A DNA stretch of 64,000 bases from the NCBI RefSeq assembly GCF_004342585.1, contig NZ_SLZQ01000003.1:1-64000 (forward strand), read 5' to 3'. The stretch is from Paucimonas lemoignei (GTDB lineage Bacteria; Pseudomonadota; Gammaproteobacteria; Burkholderiales; Burkholderiaceae_D). Below are positions 24,668 to 31,498 of this stretch, one piece after another; the stretch's first letter is position 1; each line of letters starts with the position of its first letter. The position numbers were made by a program, and so were the translations under genes. A model generated the notes under the pieces. The model did no database searches. It worked only from the letters and a program-made list of their open reading frames with translations, and was not told the origin of the DNA.

Positions 24668-25705
24668 TTATTGCAGCGTAAAGGGCGGAGGCGGCTGGAA
24701 CGGCGGCGGAGCCGCTGGCGGTTCAGCCGGAGTCTTCGTCGCTGCGCCGCCTTCTAATACGCTTGCCACCATGTGCGGATACGCATCCGGATGCACCAGC
24801 GGATTACAGTTAGCTTCTACCCACCAGATCTGGTCGTCGTCATCCACCATGCCATCAACCGAAAACAGCGTGTTTTGACGAATTTCCTGCGGCAGCTGCG
24901 TCCACAAGTCTTCGCCCATGCGCGCCATCTGTTCAGCGTATTGCGGCGCCAGGCCAGCCAGCACCAGGTTATCGTTGTTAAAAGTCAGGTTGGTCAGGCG
25001 AGAGGCGTACTGGTAATCCACTACGATCTTCTCTCCTAACTGAGGGATATAGGCAGGAGAAAACCCTTGGTAATGCAAGGTTGACTGCACCGCATGCCAG
25101 TTGATCTCGCGCCCGAACGGGTCGGTACGGTCGGAGACCAATTGCTTGATGTTGCGGATGCCATCGCCTTCCACGGTCGGCGCCTTGCGAACTTCGGCGG
25201 CGACGACTTTGCCATTCCAGTACCAGACCTTGCAGATACGGCCAAAGGTAAAGGATTCGAAGTAATCACCTTCGCTCAACAAGGCTTCCTGAGATCCCGG
25301 CTCAATTACCTTGTAGGGCCCCGAAATGCCGCGGCCGATGGAGGATTTGCTTTTCTTGCGCAAGACATCGCGAATCGGCGCATCGACGATTTGCCAGTAA
25401 GGCGGCGTGCGATGGCCATTTTTCACCGCCCACTTCTTGAACTCGAGCTTGTCGTAACCCAGAGGCCAGCGCTTGTTAAAGTAAGGCAGCCAACCAACGA
25501 AATTGATGACATCGTCGCCAAATTCGGGAGTGAAAACGAGACCGCGCTCGTTGCGCACGAAGAATTGCGGCTCGAAGGTAGCGCGCTGCCCTTCCCGCGC
25601 GATCGTCAGGTGGAAGTTGTCCATATCAAGTGTGCACGTAGCGTCTTGGGCTTTCACAGCCTGGCTCATGCACTTGAAATGGTTCATCAGGACGATTTTA
25701 TACAT
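24668..25705 (-). CDS. ATP-grasp-like protein with proline-rich tail
   Basis: A 345-residue soluble protein. The middle resembles ATP-grasp ligases: YDKLEFKKWAVKNGHRTPPY near residue 83, a basic glycine loop KKSKSSIGRGISGPYKV near 117, and the metal-binding EANCNP motif with preceding DGMVDDDDQIWWV near 295. ATP-grasp enzymes join an acid to an amine or thiol using ATP; substrate here is unknown. The last 20 residues are Pro/Ala-rich (PAEPPAAPPPFQPPPP). It is a single-gene unit with its own terminator and no apparent partner. Alternative: an inactive or non-ligase relative, since other key residues cannot be checked by eye. Confidence 0.6.
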   Translation of the reverse strand: MYKIVLMNHFKCMSQAVKAQDATCTLDMDNFHLTIAREGQRATFEPQFFVRNERGLVFTPEFGDDVINFVGWLPYFNKRWPLGYDKLEFKKWAVKNGHRTPPYWQIVDAPIRDVLRKKSKSSIGRGISGPYKVIEPGSQEALLSEGDYFESFTFGRICKVWYWNGKVVAAEVRKAPTVEGDGIRNIKQLVSDRTDPFGREINWHAVQSTLHYQGFSPAYIPQLGEKIVVDYQYASRLTNLTFNNDNLVLAGLAPQYAEQMARMGEDLWTQLPQEIRQNTLFSVDGMVDDDDQIWWVEANCNPLVHPDAYPHMVASVLEGGAATKTPAEPPAAPPPFQPPPPFTLQ

Positions 25706-25957
25706 GGCATCTTGTCCGTAATTGTTAGTTTCTAAAATCTACCGATAAATTGGAATTGGCAGAATATCAGGAATTTATTTTGGGCAAAACTAAAAGGCCA
25801 TTAAATGCGCTCCATTTTTAAAAATTTCCTATTTCGTTGTTTTGGACACAAATGTCTCTTAAACCGTTAGTACCTCAATATAAGGAGTTAATTCACGACT
25901 GTGCAATTGTATGACCACGCGGGCGCAAGCCGCGCGCCTGACGAGCTAGAAACTTAC
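25706..25957. other. AT-rich intergenic region
   Basis: The sequence between the ATP-grasp-like start and the antitoxin stop is AT-rich up to about 25890. It should contain the ATP-grasp-like promoter on the minus strand. No gene or hairpin of note was seen. Confidence 0.4.
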
Positions 25958-26269
25958 CTACTTCAGCACTTCCAATCCTTTGCGGTCCACTAAGTTGAGC
26001 AGCTTCAAGGAGGGACCGTTCGGATGCTTTTGTCCTTGCTCCCATTTCTGCACCGTCGATGGACTGGTATTGAGATACGCGGCAAACACTGCCTGGCTGG
26101 CCTTGAAGCGCAGCCGCAGCCGCTTGATTTGCGCAGCGCTGTATTCCTGCACCGGCGGCAGACACAGCGCGTCGAATTCGCGCATGGTCTTTGCATCCAT
26201 CACGCCAGCCTCATGCAAGCCTTTGGCTGTGCCGTGCAGCACGTCTAGCAATTTGTCATGTTTTTTCAT
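25958..26269 (-). CDS. HigA/XRE-type antitoxin
   Basis: A 103-residue protein with a C-terminal helix-turn-helix: AAQIKRLRLRFKASQAVFAA, then YLNTSPSTVQKWEQGQKHPN and SLKLLNLVDRKGLEVL. This is the layout of HigA-type antitoxins of type II toxin-antitoxin systems, which bind the toxin with the N-terminal part and repress the operon. It overlaps the 3' end of the upstream toxin frame by 14 bases, as in working TA pairs, but that toxin is broken, leaving this an orphan antitoxin that may still regulate. Confidence 0.8.
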   Translation of the reverse strand: MKKHDKLLDVLHGTAKGLHEAGVMDAKTMREFDALCLPPVQEYSAAQIKRLRLRFKASQAVFAAYLNTSPSTVQKWEQGQKHPNGPSLKLLNLVDRKGLEVLK

Positions 26270-26520
26270 GTTTCACCTCAATCAATTCCCGCACCTTGAC
26301 CGCTTTCTCCAGTGCTTTCTGGTCGTATCCCAGCAATTGCGCCGCCAACAGCTTTAACGCTCTCAATTCCTTGTCGTCGATGTTGTCGCGCTGGTTCTTG
26401 GCAAAGCCGTACAGGAAGAACGCCTTGCTCCATCTCGGCCACCGCATTACGCAACGACTGCTCCGACAAGCCGTCCTTAGCTGCCTAGCCGGCAGACCAT
26501 TTCGTCTGGAAGATTTGCAT
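26256..26520 (-). pseudogene. Disrupted HigB/RelE-type toxin gene
   Basis: The start reads MQIFQTKWSAG and then meets an in-frame TAG at 26485-26487. The same frame continues AAKDGLSEQSLRNAVAEMEQG, the usual N-terminal part of HigB2-type toxins. A jump then leads straight to FFLYGFAKNQRDNIDDKELR in another frame, which is the C-terminal part of the family. By comparison with the family, roughly 40-50 residues including the catalytic centre are missing between EMEQG and the FLYGFAK block. The gene has thus both a nonsense mutation and an internal frameshifting deletion, and cannot make toxin. The antitoxin downstream remains intact. Confidence 0.8.
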
Positions 26521-26719
26521 TCTTATAAAACTCCCTGTGTTTGGATGGATTATAGCACTAGGTGCTATAGATGCATATTTGACGGATGCGATGCATCTTC
26601 TTCGTCGGTCTCGCATCCAGGGCGTAGTAGAACTCGCTGACGACGTTTTCGTGGCCGAGCTGAGGCTTAGCTTGTCCAATGCGGCTTGGGCGCTCTTGAC
26701 GCGCCGCAATGCCCCCCGG

Positions 26720-27073
26720 ATGCGTGCTCACATGGCAGACGCGACCGGCTGCCATGTGACGATGATTCGCCGCTACGAGTCGAACGAGACACAGCCCACC
26801 CTGGAGGTGATCCGCAATCTCGCCCGCGCTTTATCGGTGAGCGCAGATGTGCTTGTCTTCGAGGAGGATGAGCGCGGCCCCGCCGACGAACTGCGCTTGC
26901 AATTCGAGGCGGTCAGCCAACTGCCGCCGGAGGAACAGTTAGTGGTCAAGGAAGTGCTGGACAGCTTGATTATCAAGTACCAGACGCGCCGTTGGGATTC
27001 GACGCGCACCGCACCTGCCACAGCAGAGAAACCAGCACGCGCGGCGCGACGCAACAGGCACACAAGCAAGTAG
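26720..27073 (+). CDS. XRE-family regulator, 5' end uncertain
   Basis: The conserved part is a helix-turn-helix (MADATGCHVTMIRRYESNET, then PTLEVIRNLARALSVSADVL) followed by a helical C-terminal region (LRLQFEAVSQLPPEEQLVVK, EVLDSLIIKYQ), typical of small XRE repressors. The open frame extends back to 26537, but the upstream part lacks the usual first helix with its LTQxxLA signature. The ATG at 26720 is therefore a conservative start, and the gene may be truncated or fused at the 5' end. It ends before a bidirectional terminator. Confidence 0.55.
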   Translation: MRAHMADATGCHVTMIRRYESNETQPTLEVIRNLARALSVSADVLVFEEDERGPADELRLQFEAVSQLPPEEQLVVKEVLDSLIIKYQTRRWDSTRTAPATAEKPARAARRNRHTSK

Positions 27074-27093
27074 CGGCCAGCTGCTAAAAAGAG

Positions 27094-27140
27094 AAACCGC
27101 TCCCCCCCCCGGCAGCTAATGGGGTTGGGAGCGGTTTTTT
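27094..27140. terminator. Bidirectional terminator with a nine-C run in the loop
   Basis: Eleven-base perfect stem, AAACCGCTCCC at 27094-27104 and GGGAGCGGTTT at 27127-27137, followed by further Ts on the plus strand and preceded by an A-rich run that gives Ts on the minus strand. It separates the plus-strand XRE gene from the minus-strand immunity gene. The stem edge and loop contain a run of nine cytosines. Confidence 0.85.
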
Positions 27141-27201
27141 ATTGCAAAGAGAAGAAACAGCTAGTCCTGCTCAATCCATATGATTTTCACATAAATAAAA
27201 A

Positions 27202-27690
27202 TCACAACACCAGCAATTCCCCTTTGGGCCACACTCCAGCCCAACCACAAGGGAAATGTCCATCTTCATAAACGACCCAAAGATCTCTGTAAAAAGACGG
27301 CGGCGAACATACCGCGTAATGTGCAGTCATTAGCGCATGCAATACGTCCCACTTAATACAGTCAATTACCCCATCTCCAAAGTTCACCTCTTGCTGACGT
27401 GCTTTGAGTTTAGGAACAACAATCTCATCAATATAAGGCCTTAGTTCGCGTACTACTTTATTCCACACGCCTTGATATTTAGTCGGGAAACGCATGGACA
27501 AATACTCCGTCAATTCGCTACGCGCTTCTTCCGTAACAGCCTCCCAGCTTGGCTCAGTGCAAAGACGGTTCGCCTCCTCCCACGACGATACCGCAACGTA
27601 AGGAAGAGGATAATTGCGTCCTATCGACTGGCCACACTTCGACAACCAATCAATCGTTTTCAATCTATCAAGTTCTGTTTTGTCGACCAT
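27202..27690 (-). CDS. Putative immunity protein of the orphan Rhs toxin
   Basis: A 162-residue soluble protein that begins 11 bases after the orphan toxin stop, the usual spacing for a cognate immunity gene. Notable parts are an aromatic- and acid-rich N-terminal half (LPYVAVSSWEEANRLCTEPS) and a C-terminus FPCGWAGVWPKGELLVL. Similar short proteins with a WGWPxG-like ending occur as immunity proteins of polymorphic toxins. I cannot name the family. Assignment rests on position, size and operon structure. Confidence 0.6.
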   Translation of the reverse strand: MVDKTELDRLKTIDWLSKCGQSIGRNYPLPYVAVSSWEEANRLCTEPSWEAVTEEARSELTEYLSMRFPTKYQGVWNKVVRELRPYIDEIVVPKLKARQQEVNFGDGVIDCIKWDVLHALMTAHYAVCSPPSFYRDLWVVYEDGHFPCGWAGVWPKGELLVL

Positions 27691-27701
27691 ATCTCGCCTT
27701 A

Positions 27702-29105
27702 TCAGCCGCCACCCGGCTTAACTTGATTAATTCTGTTTGGAATACGCGGAATTTCAAGCCCACCCAACTGACCTGCATTCACGCGTTGGCCAATCGAAGC
27801 GCGCACCGCCTCCAATGCTTGCTGACGAGCTAGTCCCGCCTCTTGCAAAGAATTCAGCAAGGCTTTACTGTACTGCAAGTTCGTTGGAACTTCACCGTAA
27901 AACTCGCCGCCTTTGCGGAATTGATTATAAAAACGTTCGAGTGAACGGTGCGCATTGTAGTGCGGAGAGCCAATTTCGGTGAAAGCATTACCTTCTAACC
28001 GAATGGCAAGACCGTCATTAGTCTTAATGACGGATTTGAACACGGCGTCTTGATTCAAATGGTGCGCCTGTCCAATTCCTGGCGTCTTCACCATTTCACC
28101 ATAAGGCGCAATCTCTATGCTAGGGCCTACTCCTTTTGCCCCAATAGTCTCGACATAAGTGGCTCTGCTAGCAGCATACTGTTCTGCCGTCATCCCGACG
28201 CCATAACGCGTCGATCCAACCCCGAAGCCGAACACCGTCATGCCGGCTTCGCCAAACGACTGCATGCCATGCAAGACCGATCTGCCGTAATTGCCAGCAT
28301 TCCAATCCGCTACCGCATAGTCCATGCTGCGTTTGCCGGTTATGCCGGCAAAGAAGTTTCCAAACGAGGTGACGGCATCGCCTGTATATCGACCAATGGC
28401 TTCAGCAGGCCTTTCAGGACCATCCATCACGCTACGCTCGTTGCCGAACCTGTACCCTTGCACGAAGTCGCTAACCCATCCGTCGCCCGAGTAAATGCCT
28501 TGTGCTTTAGCATTCGCAATAGTCGGCCCCGCACTGGTGTTGGGTGCGTACGTCCAAGGTCTATCACTTTCACCAGCGGCCTGGTTCGCTAGGGCATCGA
28601 GAATCCTCACCTTGCTTGCCGCCGCTTCCGGCGTCAACGGCCCAAAGCCGGCAGCCATGGCGATTTTCTGATCCTCAGTCAAACTTTCGCGTGCGCTCGC
28701 CCGCGCCGCCATCGCATCGATATCGGCATCACTAATCTGCGAGGGGCTGAGCTTGGCGTCAACGCCATTTATTGAGCCTGACGACAACTGCAACCGGTCG
28801 CGTGTATTGATCGCTTCGCCGCCATAAGTGTCGACGTACTGATCGGCCGTTGTTCTTGCTGCGCTATTCCAATAATCCTCTTCGGAATAGCCTGGACTGG
28901 TGATGGAGCGATCCAAAGCAGCCTGCTTGTTGGCATCCCAGGTGGACGCCTTCTCGCCCTGCTGCCCATTCCCTCCCCAATTTGCACTCGTCAGGCTATT
29001 ACCCAGCGCATTGCCAAATGCAGTTGGCCCGACATGGAGTCGTAGCCCAATCCCCCGCGCGCCCAGGAACGGCGCGGGTTTCGACGGAGTGGCATGGGCA
29101 AGCAT
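27702..29105 (-). CDS. Orphan Rhs C-terminal toxin fragment with AHH nuclease motif
   Basis: A 467-residue frame that lacks the Rhs core. Residues 26-40 (GPTAFGNALGNSLTS) match the segment ANAFGNALGNSLAEN of the giant Rhs protein (residue about 5388), so it is a displaced C-terminal cassette. The first 25 residues look random and there may be no native start. The C-terminal domain contains GQAHHLNQDAVFKSVI (AHH at about 347-349) and IRLEGNAFTEIGSPHYNAHR, the pattern of HNH/Endo VII-superfamily toxin nucleases with SHH/AHH motifs. It probably cuts DNA in target cells when joined to an Rhs carrier, and here is likely silent or waiting for recombination. Confidence 0.75.
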   Translation of the reverse strand: MLAHATPSKPAPFLGARGIGLRLHVGPTAFGNALGNSLTSANWGGNGQQGEKASTWDANKQAALDRSITSPGYSEEDYWNSAARTTADQYVDTYGGEAINTRDRLQLSSGSINGVDAKLSPSQISDADIDAMAARASARESLTEDQKIAMAAGFGPLTPEAAASKVRILDALANQAAGESDRPWTYAPNTSAGPTIANAKAQGIYSGDGWVSDFVQGYRFGNERSVMDGPERPAEAIGRYTGDAVTSFGNFFAGITGKRSMDYAVADWNAGNYGRSVLHGMQSFGEAGMTVFGFGVGSTRYGVGMTAEQYAASRATYVETIGAKGVGPSIEIAPYGEMVKTPGIGQAHHLNQDAVFKSVIKTNDGLAIRLEGNAFTEIGSPHYNAHRSLERFYNQFRKGGEFYGEVPTNLQYSKALLNSLQEAGLARQQALEAVRASIGQRVNAGQLGGLEIPRIPNRINQVKPGGG

Positions 29106-29288
29106 GCCGGCATTCTAACTTTTTGGCCCCGATGTGCGGTTTTCGGCGGTGTACCTATGGCTGTCGCTCCGTCCAGGCCGCGTAGCGCCCGCAGGGCTTG
29201 GCCTTGACGGCGTGGGAACCGGCACGCTGGCTAATGCGGTGCAAGGCGGGTTCATCCCTTGCACTGCATGGCAGACGCGAAGCAGGAA
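29106..29288. other. Junction between orphan toxin and recombinase, with a hairpin
   Basis: GC-rich sequence between the recombinase stop and the orphan toxin frame. It holds an eight-base inverted repeat, GTGCAAGG at 29239-29246 and CCTTGCAC at 29257-29264, with a ten-base loop but no T run. This could be a transcription-ending hairpin for the recombinase or part of a recombination site. No gene was seen. Confidence 0.4.
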
Positions 29289-30401
29289 TCAGTGCAACAG
29301 GGAGGAATCGTCGCCATCGGCCTCGTCGGCTTCGGCGTCCAGCGCCGCCAGAAGCGCTTCTGCAGCGTTTTCGGAGGCGGGTTGAGGGTCAAGGCCGTCC
29401 GGCAGGGTCGGCACGGCTCTGACGCGGCTGCATGCGCCCGGATGCGTGGTCGCATGCACCTGCTGCAGCTGCCGAATCGCCACCTGGGTGTAAATCTGCG
29501 TGGTGGACAGTTCCGCATGCCCGAGCATCGCCTGGATGAAACGGATGTCGGCCCCGCCTTCGAGCATCAGGGTGGCCATCGTGTGCCGGAACAGGTGGCA
29601 GCCGCCATGCTTGCCGAGCTTGGCGCGCTCGACGTACTGGGCAATCGTGGTCGACAGCCAGGTCGCCGACAGCGACTCGCCGTACAGGCCCAGGAACAGG
29701 ATGTTGTCCTGCGCGTTCCACGCCAGCTGCGGGCGCGCCTGGTCCAGGTAGTGGCGCACCCAGGACAGCGCCCGGCTGCCAATCGGTATCAGCCGGTCCT
29801 TGTTGCCTTTGCCTTGCCGAATCAACACCACCGCGCGCTCGAAGTCGATGTCGGTCTGGGCCAGGCGCGCCAGTTCCATGCGGCGCATGCCGGTCGAGTA
29901 CAGCACCTCCATCATCGCGCGGTCGCGCAAGCCTATCGGGCTGGCCGTGTCAGCCAGGGCCAGCACCCGCTCCACCTCGTCGGCGGTCAGCACGCTGGCA
30001 GGCAGGCGGCGCATGCGCCGCGGCAGCTCCATTTCGGAGGCGGGATTGGCTTCCAGCTCGCCGCTGCGGGTCAGCCATTTGAAGAACCCGCGCAAGGGCA
30101 CCAGCTTGCTGCGCTGGCTGGCAATCGACAGCGGCGCGCCGTCCTTCTTGCGGTAGTGGTGCAACCAGCGCTGGTAGCGCTCCAGCACCGAGCGCGTCAC
30201 ATGCTGTGGATGGGTTACGCTCCTGGCGTCGGCCCAGTCGATGAAGTCGCGGATGTAGCGCTCGGCACCCCAGCGCCCCTGTTCGGTGTAGCCCTTGACC
30301 GCCAGATGTTCCAGGTAACGGCGCATGGCCGCATACAGCCCGCGCGCATCGTTCGGATTCCCGACCGGCTTGATGAACCGCTTGCCGCCATCCTTGCGCA
30401 T
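29289..30401 (-). CDS. Tyrosine recombinase (XerC/XerD-like integrase)
   Basis: A 370-residue site-specific recombinase. It has an N-terminal core-binding domain (AAMRRYLEHLAVKGYTEQGR near 25, TRSVLERYQRWLHHYRKKDG near 69) and a catalytic domain with Arg in TGMRRMEL (about 173), HLFRH with His269 and Arg272, GHAELST with His295, and the nucleophile Tyr304 in TTQIYTQV. All catalytic residues appear intact. A 60-residue Asp/Ala-rich C-terminal extension is unusual for Xer proteins. It lies between the active Rhs toxin-immunity pair and the orphan toxin-immunity pair, and likely moves or has inserted this segment. Confidence 0.88.
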   Translation of the reverse strand: MRKDGGKRFIKPVGNPNDARGLYAAMRRYLEHLAVKGYTEQGRWGAERYIRDFIDWADARSVTHPQHVTRSVLERYQRWLHHYRKKDGAPLSIASQRSKLVPLRGFFKWLTRSGELEANPASEMELPRRMRRLPASVLTADEVERVLALADTASPIGLRDRAMMEVLYSTGMRRMELARLAQTDIDFERAVVLIRQGKGNKDRLIPIGSRALSWVRHYLDQARPQLAWNAQDNILFLGLYGESLSATWLSTTIAQYVERAKLGKHGGCHLFRHTMATLMLEGGADIRFIQAMLGHAELSTTQIYTQVAIRQLQQVHATTHPGACSRVRAVPTLPDGLDPQPASENAAEALLAALDAEADEADGDDSSLLH

Positions 30402-30406
30402 GGTCG

Positions 30407-30742
30407 TTATACCGGTATGACCGGCGAATCGCCGTCGGCATAGGCAGGCGTGTCGGAGGATACTTCCGGCAATTGGCCTGCCGTGCCTTGACGGGACTGG
30501 GTTTGCCCGCTGCGACCGCCCGCCGACACCGGGGCGACCAGGGGCCGACCGGCATCCGACCGGTTGTTTTCCAGCCCCGACCGATGGCCGTCGTAGTCGA
30601 GGCCGGCTGCGTCAATCAGCCCGCACAGGTGTGTGACTTCTCTTGCTGGCCCGTCAGGGCGGGAATGCTGGTTTGCATGGAATGCTCCGTGTCTCGTGGG
30701 GTGAGCCGAGCCACCGCCGCAACCGCCCGACGGGCGAGTCAC
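30407..30742 (-). CDS. Small ORF directly upstream of the recombinase
   Basis: An open frame of up to 111 residues ending five bases before the recombinase start. The segment EVTHLCGLIDAAGLDYDGHR looks protein-like; the rest is Gly/Ser/Pro/Gln-rich and low in complexity. Tight spacing suggests translation together with the recombinase. The start is uncertain, and GC-rich sequence produces long random frames, so this is a weak call. No family recognised. Confidence 0.35.
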   Translation of the reverse strand: MTRPSGGCGGGSAHPTRHGAFHANQHSRPDGPAREVTHLCGLIDAAGLDYDGHRSGLENNRSDAGRPLVAPVSAGGRSGQTQSRQGTAGQLPEVSSDTPAYADGDSPVIPV

Positions 30743-30994
30743 GGCCAGACAGCCTGGAGACCTCGAACAAGGTCTACAAGCACATAGCGAGCAGAATTTA
30801 TATTCGGAGAAACGCGTCCGAGGCGGCGCGTAAAAAGGCAGGGATTTGCAGGGGAATTAAAGGGGCGTCGGGCCGTTGCGTTAGGCGGTCAACGTGCGCC
30901 CGGGAGGTGGGCTGGAGGTCAGCTCCAGCGGAGGGGACGTGGCTGGACCGCCGTCGGGCGACGGCGGTTTTATGAATGCACTATTGACTTTAAG
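30743..30994. other. GC-rich spacer between recombinase unit and immunity gene
   Basis: The spacer holds the likely recombinase promoter on the minus strand and two adjacent hairpins: GCTGGAG/CTCCAGC at 30911-30929 and the terminator-like one at 30948-30971. Boundaries of the recombinase-bearing segment, and thus any attachment site, probably lie here and near 29106-29288, but I saw no clear direct repeat joining the two. Confidence 0.4.
30948..30971 (+). terminator. Terminator-like hairpin
   Basis: Perfect eight-base stem CCGCCGTC and GACGGCGG with a four-base loop, followed by TTTT on the plus strand. No plus-strand gene ends just before it. It may block readthrough toward the immunity and Rhs genes or mark the edge of the mobile segment. 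Confidence 0.5.
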
Positions 30995-31495
30995 TCAGCG
31001 ACTGATGCATCGGCTCAATGCAAGTAGTGCCGCTTTCCCCAGTTCATGGGCGGATGCATTTTCTGCAATCACGACGTAGTCCGTTTTTTCGATTCCCTTG
31101 CCACTCCAAGCCTCCGATTTCTCATGAAACGTTGGACGAATATATATCTCCCCGTTCGAGTTATCTACTTGGCAGTGTTTCATTTTTTTAAATAGGTTTT
31201 GCCGTGCGGGATATTCGAATTTTTGCATCAAGGTAGATACCCATTCCTCATATCTATGCTCGACTGCGGTTGTGTCAAAGAAACTTCCTATCTCTTCAGG
31301 CTTCAGTACGCGACTAGCTGAAAGCGCTTCCTGAAGTGCTTGCCCGAGTTCTTGCGGCTCTGATTCTGGCCGAAGAATAAATAGTTTACCTTCCGGGTCA
31401 CTAGCTGTTCTACGTAGCCCTGAACAAGTTTGCACGCAAATAAATTCATCATTTGCGTAAATAGCAGCCCACTTCTTTTGAATCAATTCGTTCAC
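30995..31495 (-). CDS. CdiI-like immunity protein for the giant Rhs toxin
   Basis: A 166-residue protein with GTG start three bases after the giant Rhs stop, the spacing of a toxin-immunity pair. The sequence matches the family of contact-dependent-inhibition immunity proteins that begin KKWAxxYxNDEFICVQT and end with ENASAHELGKAALLALSRC; internal features are RYEEWVSTLMQKFEYPARQN and KMKHCQV. Such proteins bind and block the nuclease domain of the neighbour. Assignment to the CdiI group is from memory of the pattern. Confidence 0.8.
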   Translation of the reverse strand: MNELIQKKWAAIYANDEFICVQTCSGLRRTASDPEGKLFILRPESEPQELGQALQEALSASRVLKPEEIGSFFDTTAVEHRYEEWVSTLMQKFEYPARQNLFKKMKHCQVDNSNGEIYIRPTFHEKSEAWSGKGIEKTDYVVIAENASAHELGKAALLALSRCISR

Positions 31496-31498
31496 AAA

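Noticed and set aside
25893-26165. 90-residue minus-strand frame over the antitoxin
   Set aside because: Overlaps the HigA-like gene in another frame and has no family features.
27101-27110. Nine-C run considered as a phase-variation tract
   Set aside because: It lies in a terminator loop outside any coding region or likely promoter spacer.
29259-30443. 394-residue plus-strand frame
   Set aside because: It is antisense to the tyrosine recombinase, whose catalytic residues are all present on the minus strand. The plus product is His/Arg/Gln-rich shadow sequence.
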